From assembly GCA_963800975.1 (NCBI GenBank), contig CAWDDB010000021.1:414758-478757 (forward strand): DNA of 64,000 nucleotides. The letters run 5' to 3'. The first letter of the stretch is position 1, and each line of letters starts with the position of its first letter. The position numbers were made by a program, and so were the translations under genes. Below are positions 35,107 through 44,414 of the stretch, in pieces. The notes below the pieces were generated by a model that was not told the origin of the DNA, searched no databases, and saw nothing but the letters and a program-made list of their open reading frames with translations. The stretch comes from JALYGY01 sp963800975. GTDB lineage: Bacteria; Actinomycetota; Rubrobacteria; Rubrobacterales; Rubrobacteraceae.

Positions 35107-36569
35107 CAGCCGTCAAGGACCGCGTGAGCGTCGCTGGCGTCGACGTCTCCCCCGACCACTTTATCGGCGGGGAGCGCGTGGCGAGCGAGAGGCGCTTCGA
35201 GGACATCTCGCCCATAGACGGAGGCCAGATAGCCGAGATCTCGCGCGCCGGCGAGAACGAGGTGGACCTGGCGGTGCGCGCCGCCCACGAAGCCTTCCCG
35301 GAATGGGCCGCCCTGGGCCCGGCTGGCCGGGCGCCGTACCTGCGCCGACTCGCCGACCTAATAGACGCGAACATCGACCGGCTGGCCGCGGTCGAGTGCG
35401 CCGACATGGCCATGTTGCTTCGCTCGTTGCGCGCCAGGGTTATCTCCCGCGGGGCACGCAATTACCGCTCCTACGCCGACCTGGCCGTCGCCTACGAGGA
35501 GCGCGACTGGCGCTCGCAGGGTACCTGGAACCGGGTGCAGCGGATGCCGGCAGGACCAGCCGCGGTCATAACGCCCTGGAACGCGCCGTTCATGCTCTCG
35601 ACCTGGAAAACGGCCCCTGCGATCGCGGCCGGGTGCACCATGGTTCTCAAGCCCGCCGAGTGGTCGCCGCTCTCGTGCTCGCTTCTGGGTGACCTTATCT
35701 CCGAGGCCGGGTTCCCGCCAGGCGTCTTCAACATCATCCAGGGGGTCGGAGAGGAGGCGGGGGCAGCGCTGGTCTCGCATCCCCTGCTCAGGCGCATCTC
35801 CTTCACGGGATCCCCAGAGACGGGGCGCCTTATCGGGGTCGCCGCGGCCCGCAACCTCGTGCCGTTCACGGCCGAGCTCGGGGGCAAGGGACCCCTGATC
35901 GTCTTCGAGGATGCCGACCTGGACGCCGCCGCCCGCAAGGCCGCGGGCCAGTACGACGACTCGGGCCAGGTGTGCCTGGCCGGCACGCGGCTGCTGGTAC
36001 AGGAATCCGTCGCGGACGATTTTATGCAGCGGTTCCACCGCTTCGCGGACGAGCACGTTCTCGGCGACCCGCGCGAGGAAGGAACCACGATCTCGCCGCT
36101 CATCCACCCCGACCACCTGGAGCGCGTCGAGGGCTTCGTGGATCGGGCCCGCGCCGATGGGCAGAAGATAGTGCGCGGCGGAAGACGCTCGGACGCGGGG
36201 CCGCTCTTCTACGAGCCCACCCTGATCGAACCCACCTCCAACGATGCCGAGGTCGTCCAGCGCGAGGTGTTCGGCCCCGTGCTCACCTTCCAGACCTTCT
36301 CCGACGAGGACGAGGGCGTGGCGCTGGCCAACTCCACGGATTACGGCCTCTCAGGCATCGTCTACACGGGGTCGCTCGGCCGGGCCGATCGCGTGGGACG
36401 GCGGGTCCGCGCCGGTGTGGTGTGGGTCAACACCTTCCTGGTGCGCGACCTCACGGCGCCTTTCGGCGGCATCGGCATCTCCGGCATAGGCCGCGAGGGC
36501 GGCGATTACGCCCTGGACTTCTACTCCGACCTCAAGACCCTGCAGATCCTCGAGGGCAGCGTGGGATGA
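35103..36569 (+). CDS. Aldehyde dehydrogenase, 2-hydroxymuconic semialdehyde type
   Basis: NAD(P)-dependent ALDH of 488 residues. Catalytic Cys291 is in QVCLAGTRLLVQ, Glu258 in ELGGKGP, Asn160 in PWNAPF. The end, VNTFLVRDLTAPFGGIGISG followed by IGREGG, closely follows 2-hydroxymuconic and carboxymethyl-hydroxymuconic semialdehyde dehydrogenases (DmpC, HpaE). This supports a meta-cleavage pathway. The N-terminal stretch ECADMAMLLRSLRARVISRG departs from the usual DNGKP pattern. ATG start overlaps the previous stop (ATGA). Confidence 0.93.
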   Translation: MTAVKDRVSVAGVDVSPDHFIGGERVASERRFEDISPIDGGQIAEISRAGENEVDLAVRAAHEAFPEWAALGPAGRAPYLRRLADLIDANIDRLAAVECADMAMLLRSLRARVISRGARNYRSYADLAVAYEERDWRSQGTWNRVQRMPAGPAAVITPWNAPFMLSTWKTAPAIAAGCTMVLKPAEWSPLSCSLLGDLISEAGFPPGVFNIIQGVGEEAGAALVSHPLLRRISFTGSPETGRLIGVAAARNLVPFTAELGGKGPLIVFEDADLDAAARKAAGQYDDSGQVCLAGTRLLVQESVADDFMQRFHRFADEHVLGDPREEGTTISPLIHPDHLERVEGFVDRARADGQKIVRGGRRSDAGPLFYEPTLIEPTSNDAEVVQREVFGPVLTFQTFSDEDEGVALANSTDYGLSGIVYTGSLGRADRVGRRVRAGVVWVNTFLVRDLTAPFGGIGISGIGREGGDYALDFYSDLKTLQILEGSVG

Positions 36570-37846
36570 ACGACGAGGCGTTGCTCGACGCGGTCGCCAC
36601 CGAGGCTGGCTGGATGGAGGAGCTACTGACCCGCCTCGTCGAGGCCCCGACAGTCCTCGGCGCCGAAGAGGCCGGGCAGGCCGTGATGGAGTCCGCCTTC
36701 CTGGAATGCGGCCTCGACGCTCGAAGCGTCCCGCTCGACGCCGACGCCTTGCGTGCCGCGCCTGGCTCCTCCCCGTTCTCCTGGGACGTGAAGGGCAAGC
36801 GCAACGTCGTGGCCGACTGGCCCGCAGGCGGCGACGGCGGGCGATCCCTGATCCTCAACGGCCACATCGACGTCGTGCCGCCGGCTGCCGAAGAGCTCTG
36901 GACGCATCCGCCCTACGAGACCTTCCGCGACGGAGACTGGCTCTACGGTCGCGGCGCTGCGGACATGAAGGCCGGTCTCGCCGCTATGACCGGCGCGGTG
37001 CGGGCGCTGGCGGGCGCCGGGTGGGCCCCGGCAGCGCCGGTGCAGCTGCAATCCGTCGTGGAGGAGGAGTGCACTGGCCACGGGGCCTTGCAGTGCGTGC
37101 TAGACGAGTCGCGGGCGAACGCCTGCGTCATAACCGAGCCGCACCCCGACCACATCACCGTCGCCCAGGTCGGCGTGCTCTGGTTCCACGTCGACATCGC
37201 CGGCGTCCCGGCGCACGCGGCGCGCGCCAGCCGGCTCGGCTTCAACGCCATCGACGCCACAATCGGCGTGCTCGCAGCGCTCAGGGACCTGGAGACACGG
37301 CTAAACGAAAATCCACCGCCACCCTTCGACGCGTTCGAGCACCCCATAAACCTCAACCCGGGTGTGATCTCCGGCGGCGACTGGCCCTCGACCGTCGCGG
37401 CCGCCTGCACCCTATCGTGCCGGATCGGGCTGTATCCCGGGCAGGACCCGGAAGATATGCAGGCCCAGGTCGAGGCGGCGGTCCAAGAGGCGGCCGCCGC
37501 CGACCCGCGGCTCGCCGATCGCCCGCCGCGGGTACGCTACGACGGCTTCTCGTGCGAGGGTGCGGTCGTCGACGGCGACGAGCCGGTCGTCGTCGAGCTC
37601 TCGCGCGCGTACGAGCGGGTGCATGACGTGCGCCCCCCGGCGCTTGCTACCACGGCCACCACGGACGCCCGACACTTCGTACGGGCCGGCATCCCCGCCG
37701 TGTGCTTCGGCCCGCGTGGGGAGAACATCCACGGCATCGATGAGCGCGTCTCGATGCGCTCGGTCGTCGAGTCCGCGCAGGTGCTCGGGCTCTTTATCAG
37801 GGATTGGTGCGGCCTCCTCCAGGACTCGCGCCGAAAGGAGGAGTAA
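36566..37846 (+). CDS. M20-family amidohydrolase (ArgE/DapE/ACY1 type)
   Basis: Zinc amidohydrolase of 426 residues. Metal ligands: NGHIDVVPP (His, Asp), GRGAADMKAG (Asp), VVEEECTGHG (Glu-Glu), and the C-terminal His in ENIHGIDE. A dimerisation domain lies about 200-310. Family members remove acyl, succinyl or amino-acid groups from amines and amino acids. Next to a GS-like ligase, it could release glutamate from a gamma-glutamyl conjugate, but that is inference. Start ATG overlaps the ALDH stop (ATGA); the last base of its TAA begins the next ATG. Confidence 0.9.
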   Translation: MNDEALLDAVATEAGWMEELLTRLVEAPTVLGAEEAGQAVMESAFLECGLDARSVPLDADALRAAPGSSPFSWDVKGKRNVVADWPAGGDGGRSLILNGHIDVVPPAAEELWTHPPYETFRDGDWLYGRGAADMKAGLAAMTGAVRALAGAGWAPAAPVQLQSVVEEECTGHGALQCVLDESRANACVITEPHPDHITVAQVGVLWFHVDIAGVPAHAARASRLGFNAIDATIGVLAALRDLETRLNENPPPPFDAFEHPINLNPGVISGGDWPSTVAAACTLSCRIGLYPGQDPEDMQAQVEAAVQEAAAADPRLADRPPRVRYDGFSCEGAVVDGDEPVVVELSRAYERVHDVRPPALATTATTDARHFVRAGIPAVCFGPRGENIHGIDERVSMRSVVESAQVLGLFIRDWCGLLQDSRRKEE

Positions 37847-39381
37847 TGTCCAACGTCGAGTCGACAGCCCCGCCGCAAGGGGCTACCGAGACCGCGAAGC
37901 TGCACCGGCGCGCCCTGGGGGTCCCCGACCTCGTGTTCTTTATCGTCGCGGCCTCGGCGCCCCTGACCGCGGTCGCGGGCGGCCAGGCCGCGACCTACCT
38001 CGTCACGGGCAACCAGGCCGTGCCGTTTATGTTCATCCCGCTCGGGATCATGCTTGGCCTGTTCGCGGTGGGGTACGCGGCGATGAGCCGCCACGTCACC
38101 AACGCGGGCGCGTTCTACTCCTACGTCTCCCAGGGCCTCGGCAAGGTGCCAGGCGTGGGCGCCGCCTTCGTGGCGCTCATCGCCTACAACGCCATGCAGA
38201 TAGGCATCTACGGCCTCTTCGGGGTCGCGCTCGGAGGGTTCATGGCCGTCAACCTCGGCATCGCCCTCCCATGGTGGGCCTGGTGCCTGATCGGCGGCAT
38301 CGTGATCGCGGCGCTTGGTGTGCTGCAGATAGATCTCAACGCCCGCGTGCTGGCGGTCGCTCTGATTCTCGAGGTGATCGTCGTCTTGCTCTTCGACTTC
38401 GCGGTCCTGGCTGACCCCGGCCCGCAGGGGCTAGACCTCATCGGCTTCAGCCCGACCGTGGCCTTCGGCGCCGCGGCGGGCGCCACGCTCACGTTCTGTT
38501 TCGCCTCGTTCGTCGGCTTCGAGTCCGCGGCGATCTACAGCGAGGAGTGCCGCGACCCCAGGCGGACGGTGGCCCGTGCGACCTTCCTGGCCGTAGGCAT
38601 GATCGCGGTCTTCTACGCCATCTCCAGCTGGCTGCTCGGCGTGGCCGTGGGGTTCGACACCATCGTCAACCCCGAGGCGCTGGTGGCGGCCGGCTACGAG
38701 ACGGCCGGCAACCCCGACCCGACGACGATACTGTTTATAGCCGGCGCGGAGCGGCTCGGCGCCGTGTGGGGGACCGCGGCGGCGCTGCTCTTTGCCACCA
38801 GCCTGTTCGCGGCGCTGCTCTCGTTCCACAACGCGGTGGCCCGCTACATGTTCGCGCTCGGCCGCGAGGGCGTTGTTCCGTCGGCGTTCAGCCGCGTGCA
38901 TCCCACCACGGGCGCGCCCTGGATCGCCTCGGTGTCGCAATCTATCCTGGCGCTCGCGGTGGTTGGCATCTTCGCCATCACCGGAGCCGACCCCGTTCTG
39001 CAGCTCTTTACCTGGCTGACCAACATGGGCGCCCTTGGCGTGCTGCTCCTCATGGCCGTCACGTCCTTCGCCGTGGTCGGGTACTTCCGGCTGCACCCCG
39101 ATTCCGAGGTAGGCAGTTGGCCATCCACCGTGGCGCCGGCGATCGCGGGTGTGCTGCTGCTGATCGTGCTGATCCTCGGCGTGACGAACTTCAACGTCCT
39201 GATCACCGGCGTCATCGGGGCTCCCACCGACATCATGGCTATCGTGCTGCCGGCGATCCTGTTCGGCGGCGGTGCCCTCGGCCTGATTGTCGGGGCCGTG
39301 CTCAAGAGCCGCCGGCCCGACGTCCTCGCCCACGTCGGCGAGGGCGCGGAGGCCGAGAGGTCGTCCGAGACCGAGAGGTGA
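37846..39381 (+). CDS. APC-family amino acid/amine permease
   Basis: Membrane transporter of 511 residues with about twelve to fourteen helices. GVPDLVFFIVAASAPLTAVAG opens the first helix and its unwound, substrate-binding region. FASFVGFESAAIYSEECRDP is the helix 6-7 APC signature, and SFHNAVARYMFALGREGVVP follows. Imports amino acids or amines in proton symport. ATG overlaps the M20 stop, with AAAGGAGGAG upstream. Presumably brings in the pathway substrate. Confidence 0.92.
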   Translation: MSNVESTAPPQGATETAKLHRRALGVPDLVFFIVAASAPLTAVAGGQAATYLVTGNQAVPFMFIPLGIMLGLFAVGYAAMSRHVTNAGAFYSYVSQGLGKVPGVGAAFVALIAYNAMQIGIYGLFGVALGGFMAVNLGIALPWWAWCLIGGIVIAALGVLQIDLNARVLAVALILEVIVVLLFDFAVLADPGPQGLDLIGFSPTVAFGAAAGATLTFCFASFVGFESAAIYSEECRDPRRTVARATFLAVGMIAVFYAISSWLLGVAVGFDTIVNPEALVAAGYETAGNPDPTTILFIAGAERLGAVWGTAAALLFATSLFAALLSFHNAVARYMFALGREGVVPSAFSRVHPTTGAPWIASVSQSILALAVVGIFAITGADPVLQLFTWLTNMGALGVLLLMAVTSFAVVGYFRLHPDSEVGSWPSTVAPAIAGVLLLIVLILGVTNFNVLITGVIGAPTDIMAIVLPAILFGGGALGLIVGAVLKSRRPDVLAHVGEGAEAERSSETER

Positions 39382-40835
39382 GTCACGGGCAGGATGCGGC
39401 GCGGCCCGAGCGGGCCGCGCCGCAGCACGAGCGGGCCGAACTCCCGGCTCTGGCCGACCGCGAGGGGGTCCTGGAGGATCTGGTGCGCGTCATCTGCGAG
39501 GCGTGGGCGTCGTTCGACGCGCCGCGCCCCGCCGAACCGCAGCTCGGTGAGGTCCTGGCCGACCGTCTTGGCGCCCCGCTGCCCGAGGACCCTGGCTCAG
39601 CGGAGACCGCCCTGGGGGACGCCGCCCGCGTCCTGGACGCGAGCATCTCCCCGTCGCGGCCGCTCTACCTCGGTTACATCGGCTCGACCGGCCTGGAGAT
39701 GGGGGTCCTGGCCTCCGCGCTGTCGGCCACGTACGACGCGAACCTCGCCGTAACCGCCGGCGGCGCGGACCTCGTGGAAGAGCAGACCCTCCGCTGGGTC
39801 GCTGAGTTCGTCGGCTTCCCGCTGGCCGAGGGCGCGTTCACCAGCGGCGGCATGACGTCCAACCTCACGGCCCTGCTCGCGGCGCGAGAACGCGCCATTC
39901 CAGGCTCGCGGGCCGAGGGCGTAGGAGGTCGCCGGGCCGCGGTCTACTGCTCGGAGGAAGCCCACCACTCGGTGGTCCGCGCCGTCGAGGTGTGCGGGCT
40001 GGGGAGCTCCGCCGTCCGCGTCATCCCCATCGACGACCGGCGCCGCATGAGGCCGGAGGCGCTGCAAGAGGCGCTCTCCTCCGACTTCGCCTCGGGCGTC
40101 GTGCCCGTGGCCGTGGTGGCGACCGCCGGCACGACGCTGACGGGGGCCGTGGATCCCCTCGACAAGATCGCGGACGTCTGCGCCCGCCACGGCGCGTGGC
40201 TGCACGTGGACGGCGCTTACGGGCTTCCCGGGGCTGCGGTGACGAGCGCGGCGCCGCTCTTCGCCGGCCTCGAGCGCGCCGACTCTGTGACCCTCGACGC
40301 CCACAAGTGGCTCGGCGTGCAGAAGAGCTGCAGCGTGGTCATGATGCGAGAGCGGGGGCGGCTGCGCTCCACCTTCGGCCACGAAGAGCGGTACATGCTG
40401 CACGACGCCGACGTCGCCAACCCCGTGGACCGCACGCTCGAGTACTCGCGCCCGTTCCGCTCGCTTCGGCTGTGGATGGCCTTCCGCGTCCACGGCGCCG
40501 CGCAGTACCGCCGCTGGATCGAACGCACCCTTGCCAACGCCAGGCACCTCACAGAGTCGCTGCGCGCCGCCCCCGAGTTCGAGCTGCTGCACGACCCGAT
40601 GCTCTCCACCGTCTGCTTCAGGCACGTGCCGCCCGGCGTCGACGATCTCGACGCCCACAACCTGCTGCTTGCCAGGGAGATACAGCGCGACGGGCGCGTC
40701 TTCCTCGCGCCCGCCTCCGTCGATGGTCGAGCTTGCCTGCGCGTCTGCTTCGTCAATTTCCGGACGACGCCAGAAGAAGCTGATTACGCGTTAGGCGTGG
40801 CCCGCGAGGTCGGCGATCGCTTGGCCCGCGCTTGA
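39378..40835 (+). CDS. Group II PLP-dependent amino acid decarboxylase
   Basis: 485 residues, aspartate-aminotransferase fold. PLP lysine is Lys310 in LDAHKWLGV. His196 in EEAHHSV stacks on the cofactor; Asp278 in HVDGAYG binds the pyridine nitrogen. TSGGMTSNLTALLAAR is the phosphate-binding area. Members decarboxylate aromatic amino acids (DOPA, Trp, Tyr, Phe), glutamate or histidine. The aromatic type is the likely reading in an operon with ring-cleavage genes, converting an imported amino acid to its amine. Start GTG overlaps the permease stop (GTGA). Last gene of the operon. Confidence 0.9.
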   Translation: MSHGQDAARPERAAPQHERAELPALADREGVLEDLVRVICEAWASFDAPRPAEPQLGEVLADRLGAPLPEDPGSAETALGDAARVLDASISPSRPLYLGYIGSTGLEMGVLASALSATYDANLAVTAGGADLVEEQTLRWVAEFVGFPLAEGAFTSGGMTSNLTALLAARERAIPGSRAEGVGGRRAAVYCSEEAHHSVVRAVEVCGLGSSAVRVIPIDDRRRMRPEALQEALSSDFASGVVPVAVVATAGTTLTGAVDPLDKIADVCARHGAWLHVDGAYGLPGAAVTSAAPLFAGLERADSVTLDAHKWLGVQKSCSVVMMRERGRLRSTFGHEERYMLHDADVANPVDRTLEYSRPFRSLRLWMAFRVHGAAQYRRWIERTLANARHLTESLRAAPEFELLHDPMLSTVCFRHVPPGVDDLDAHNLLLAREIQRDGRVFLAPASVDGRACLRVCFVNFRTTPEEADYALGVAREVGDRLARA

Positions 40836-41017
40836 TCCGACCCGCCTGGCGAGATCCAGGTCAGCAGCAATAACGCAACCTACGGCTGCAACCGAGTCTG
40901 ACGGAAACGCCTCCGGTCCCCTAAACCGTGTGCGTTCTGCGGCTGGATGAGGTATACCAGTAGCGCCCGCACGTATACGAGCGGGGAGATAGGCCCACGA
41001 CGACAGGAGACCATCAC

Positions 41018-41563
41018 ATGGAATTACCTCGCTTTGAGGTCGCCACGCTAGCGGGCGGATGCTTCTGGTGCCTCGAGGCCGTCTACGACGAGCTGCGCGG
41101 CGTGGAGAGCGTCGAGTCGGGGTACTCTGGCGGCACGATCGAGAACCCGACGTACCGCCAGGTGGTCACCGGGACCACGGGCCACGCCGAGGTCGTCAGG
41201 GTCACGTTCGACCCCGAGGTAGTCTCGTTCCGGGAGATCCTTGAGGTCTTCTTCACCATCCACGACCCGACGACCCTGAACCGTCAGGGCGCCGACGTCG
41301 GGCCGCAGTATCGATCGGCAATCTTCTACCACGACGAGGAGCAGCGGCACGTCGCCGAGGATGTCATCTCCGAGCTCGAGGCTGAGGGCGTCTGGGAAGA
41401 CCCCATCGTGACCGAGGTGACGCCGCTCGACACCTTCTACGTGGCAGAGGACTACCACCAGGAGTACTACCAGAACAACGCGTACCAGCCGTACTGTCAG
41501 GTGGTGATCTCGCCCAAGGTCGCGAAGTTCCGCAAGCAGTACCTCGAGAAGCTCAAGGCTTAG
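41018..41563 (+). CDS. msrA: Peptide methionine (S)-S-oxide reductase
   Basis: Repairs oxidised methionine. The catalytic GGCFWCLEAVYDEL (Cys in position 3) is near residue 13. YSGGTIENPTYRQVVTGTTGHAE and YRSAIFYHDEEQ are conserved blocks. The C-terminal Cys in QPYCQ probably recycles the enzyme. 181 residues; ATG with CAGGAGACC upstream. Separate transcript: 182 bases without a gene precede it (40836-41017), in which a small hairpin CCTGG/CCAGG may end the operon. Confidence 0.95.
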   Translation: MELPRFEVATLAGGCFWCLEAVYDELRGVESVESGYSGGTIENPTYRQVVTGTTGHAEVVRVTFDPEVVSFREILEVFFTIHDPTTLNRQGADVGPQYRSAIFYHDEEQRHVAEDVISELEAEGVWEDPIVTEVTPLDTFYVAEDYHQEYYQNNAYQPYCQVVISPKVAKFRKQYLEKLKA

Positions 41564-41601
41564 AACCCCCGCTTGCCTGGCACGCTTCCGGGTGGTGGGA
41601 G

Positions 41602-43483
41602 TTGAGAAGGGTCGCCCTGCTGGCCCTGCTGGTGCTCCTTTGTTCTTGCGGGGGCCAGTCCGGAGCCAGGGAGGGAGGCGCCTCCGCCGAAGACGGCGGT
41701 GCCGGGGAGACCACGCGGTGGGACGCGCGCACCGTCCAGGAGAACACGGCGGGGGAGAGGACTGCGACCGTCGAGGAACCCCGCACCGACGGAGCCGGCC
41801 GCCGAGGAGCCGGTCCCTGAGGAGTCTGCCGAGGGGCCCGCGAGCAGGAACACCGCGAACAGGCCGGCTGTCGGCACCAACGGGATGGTCAGCTCTGCGC
41901 ACCCGCTCGCTACGCGGGCGGGGCTGGAGATCCTCGAGAACGGCGGGAACGCCTTCGACGCGGCCGTGGCGGTCGCCGCCGCCCTGAACGTCGTCGAGCC
42001 GATGATGAGCGGCGTCGGCGGGTACGGGGCGATCGTGGTGCACGACGTGGAGAGCGGGGAGTCCCGCTTCCTCGAGGTCGGCAGCAGGACCCCCGAGGCG
42101 CTGGAACCCTCGATCTTCCGGCCGCCCACGCCGAACTACCAGGACCACAGGTGCGGCGCCCCGGTAGTGGCCACGCCTGGCAACCTGAACGCCTGGTGGG
42201 CCATGTCCGAGGAGTACGGAGAGCTAGAGTGGCGCAGCCTCTTCGGGCCGGCCATAAGGCACGCCGAGGACGGCTTCGTCGTCGGCGATGAGCTGGCGGG
42301 CTGGCTCGGATCCGAGTACGGCTCCTTCCCCACCAACGCCCAGGCCATCTACGGCAACGATGGGACGCCCCTCGTGGCGGGCGACCGCCTGGTGCAGCGG
42401 GACCTCGCCGGCTCGCTGCGGCTCATAGCGGACAGGGGCGCCGGGGTGGTGTACGGCGGCGAGCTGGGCCAGGCAATGGTCTCCGAGGTGCAGGAACGAG
42501 GGGGAACCCTCGCCATCCAGGACCTGCGCGAGAACAGGGCGCGGTGGCGCGAGACCATCGAGATAGAGAAGGACGGCTACCGCGTCGTCACCGCCTCGCC
42601 CCCCGCCACCTCGTGGGGCTCCCTCGCCCGGCTCGGGACGCTCGGGCAGTTCGACCTGGGACCGGCCGACCACAACAGCGTCTCCTACGTGCACGCGCTC
42701 ACGGAGATCTCCAAGCGCGCTTTTACCCAGTCCACCCGCTACACCGACCCGGAGACGGGGGAGGCGGACCTGGACCTGGTGCTCTCCGAGAGGTACTGGG
42801 CCGGCGAGGCGGCGGCCGTGGACTTCTCGGCTGCGTCGCCCTACGACCCGCCCATAGAGTCCGACTCGGCCCTCACCTGCTCGCCCACGGGCTACACGCC
42901 CGCCCTCTCGCCCGACACCCGCCAGCACACCACGCACTTCGTCGTGGCGGACGCTGAAGGGAACGTCGTCAGCTCAACCCAGACGCTCGGGAACATCTTC
43001 GGCAGCAAGGTCATGCCCGAGGACACGGGCATCTGGCTCAACGACGAGGTCGCGTGGGCCCGCTTCGAGCCAGCCGGCAACCCGTTCGACGCCTACCCTG
43101 GGCGCCAGATCCCCTACGCACTCAGCCCCACGATCGTGACGCGCGACGGCCGCCCCGAGATGGCCCTTGGCACGCCGGGTGGCCGCACCATCCTGCAGAC
43201 GACGCCGCAGATGCTCAACAACGTCACGCAGTTCGAGATGAACCTGCAGGAGGCGATCTCCGCCCCCCGCTTCAGCTTCGTTATTCCGGATCTGCTCCTC
43301 GTCGAGCCCGGCATCCCCGCCTCCGTTCAGGGCGAGCTCTCCGCGATGGGCCACAACGTCTACGAGGAACCGGAGCTCGGCAACGCCCACGGCCTCACCA
43401 TCGAGTACGGCCCCGACGGAGAACCCGTCCGTTTCACCGGGGGCGCGGATCCCCGCGGCGAAGGCGCCGCCATCGGCTATTGA
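41602..43483 (+). pseudogene. ggt: Gamma-glutamyltransferase (lipoprotein), frameshifted
   Basis: N-terminal nucleophile hydrolase that cleaves gamma-glutamyl bonds. The TTG-started lipoprotein signal (LLALLVLLCSCGG, lipobox Cys) is in one frame. From about 41783 the protein continues in the next frame. Deleting one C from the CCCC run at 41779-41782 joins them as TVEEPAPTEPAAEEPVPEES, a plausible low-complexity linker. The enzyme part is intact: catalytic Thr in QHTTHFVVADAEGNVVSSTQ and GTPGGRTI. Stop at 43483. Sequencing error or a broken signal; the catalytic body is otherwise full length. Follows msrA by 38 bases. Confidence 0.82.
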
Positions 43484-43609
43484 TGCGGAACCCGGTGGGA
43501 GGATATTCGTTGGTGCGTTCCGGAGTAGGATAAGAGCGGAGCGCGATTGCCTGGCGACCGCCGAATAACGCCTCAACGCGAACTCACCAGCCGGATCTCG
43601 CACGAGCCG

Positions 43610-43615
43610 TATAAA
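43610..43615 (+). promoter_or_regulatory. -10 element close to start (leaderless type)
   Basis: TATAAA with 8 bases to the GTG at 43624 and no Shine-Dalgarno, which points to a leaderless transcript for the ABM gene. Confidence 0.4.
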
Positions 43616-43623
43616 CTCTGCTT

Positions 43624-43914
43624 GTGTACGAGATATTGTGGGAGTACGAGATTCGTCCGGGGCAATCCGAAGCCTTCGAGTCCCTCTACGGCGCGGACGG
43701 CGAGTGGGCGCGGCTCTTCCGCCAGGCGGACGGCTACGTCGAGACGCTTCTCTTCCGCGACATTGCCAGCCCGACGCGTTACCTCACATTGGACCGCTGG
43801 CGTTCCCGCGCGGCCTTCGATGCCTTCTTCGAAGCAGCCGGTTCCGCCTACGCCGCATTGGACCGCCTCGGCGACGCCCTGACCATGCTCGAGCGCCGCA
43901 TCAACAACCCGTAG
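43624..43914 (+). CDS. Antibiotic biosynthesis monooxygenase (ABM) family protein
   Basis: 96 residues, ferredoxin-like dimeric alpha+beta barrel. MYEILWEYEIRPGQSEAFES begins the first strand and helix, and YLTLDRWRSRAAFDAFFEAAGSAY is typical of the second half. Members include cofactor-free monooxygenases, heme-degrading enzymes and simple dimer-fold proteins, so function cannot be assigned. GTG start without a visible Shine-Dalgarno but with a -10 element just upstream. Confidence 0.8.
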   Translation: MYEILWEYEIRPGQSEAFESLYGADGEWARLFRQADGYVETLLFRDIASPTRYLTLDRWRSRAAFDAFFEAAGSAYAALDRLGDALTMLERRINNP

Positions 43915-43965
43915 AGACGCCCCGGTGGGGCGTCTCCCGGTGGGGCGTCTTCCCACGATGGGCGT
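43914..43965 (+). repeat. Palindromic repeat, GAGACGCC type, copy 2
   Basis: GAGACGCCCC and GGGGCGTCTC with 3 bases between form a perfect palindrome at 43914-43936; GGTGGGGCGTCT and GATGGGCGTCT follow as direct repeats at 43939 and 43957. Same family as 10340-10364. Begins at the stop codon of the ABM gene and probably ends its transcript. Confidence 0.7.
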
Positions 43966-44044
43966 CTCCGCCAGGGTGGGGCCCACGGTTCCCGCGGGCG
44001 TTGCCCGGATTCGGTACGGGACCCTACCGTGTTCCGGGTCTGCT

Positions 44045-44410
44045 TCAGCCGAGCCCGAAGAGATCGTCCTCCCCACGGCTCGTCTCGAGGGCGGTCACGA
44101 GCTCCCGCAGCGAGCCCATCCTCACCCGCATGCCGCCACCCTCCCTGGCCGGAGGCGGGTTGATGGCCACGTACTCGACCTCGTCCGCGACCGACTCGAG
44201 CGCCCGGATCAGGCCGGCGCTCGAGACCTCTACCGGCTCGAGGTCGCTTCCGAGACCAGAGGCCGCCAGGAAGTCCCGCGACTTCGCCTCCGAGTCGAAG
44301 AGCAGCACCGCCGCGTGCTCGTCCATCGAGACCGCGAGCGGCAGGGCCCCGGGGACGACCTCCTCGAACAGGAGGACGTAGGGGGGACCCGGCATCTCGC
44401 TCGAGGTCAC
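44045..44410 (-). CDS. Hypothetical protein
   Basis: 121 residues, acidic, soluble, with an alternating alpha/beta look (PPYVLLFEEVVPGALPLAVS, then EHAAVLLFDSEAKSRDFLAA). The start of each half resembles SseB-like or DUF domains, but I do not recognise the family. GTG start 4 bases after the cupin stop, so co-transcribed with it. No signal peptide, no membrane segment. Confidence 0.65.
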   Translation of the reverse strand: MTSSEMPGPPYVLLFEEVVPGALPLAVSMDEHAAVLLFDSEAKSRDFLAASGLGSDLEPVEVSSAGLIRALESVADEVEYVAINPPPAREGGGMRVRMGSLRELVTALETSRGEDDLFGLG

Positions 44411-44414
44411 GCCT

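Noticed and set aside
28981..40835. Natural-product biosynthesis cluster (P450, ferredoxin, VOC, ligase)
   Set aside because: No polyketide or peptide synthase, and the ALDH, FAH, M20, permease and FadR-type regulator point to catabolism.
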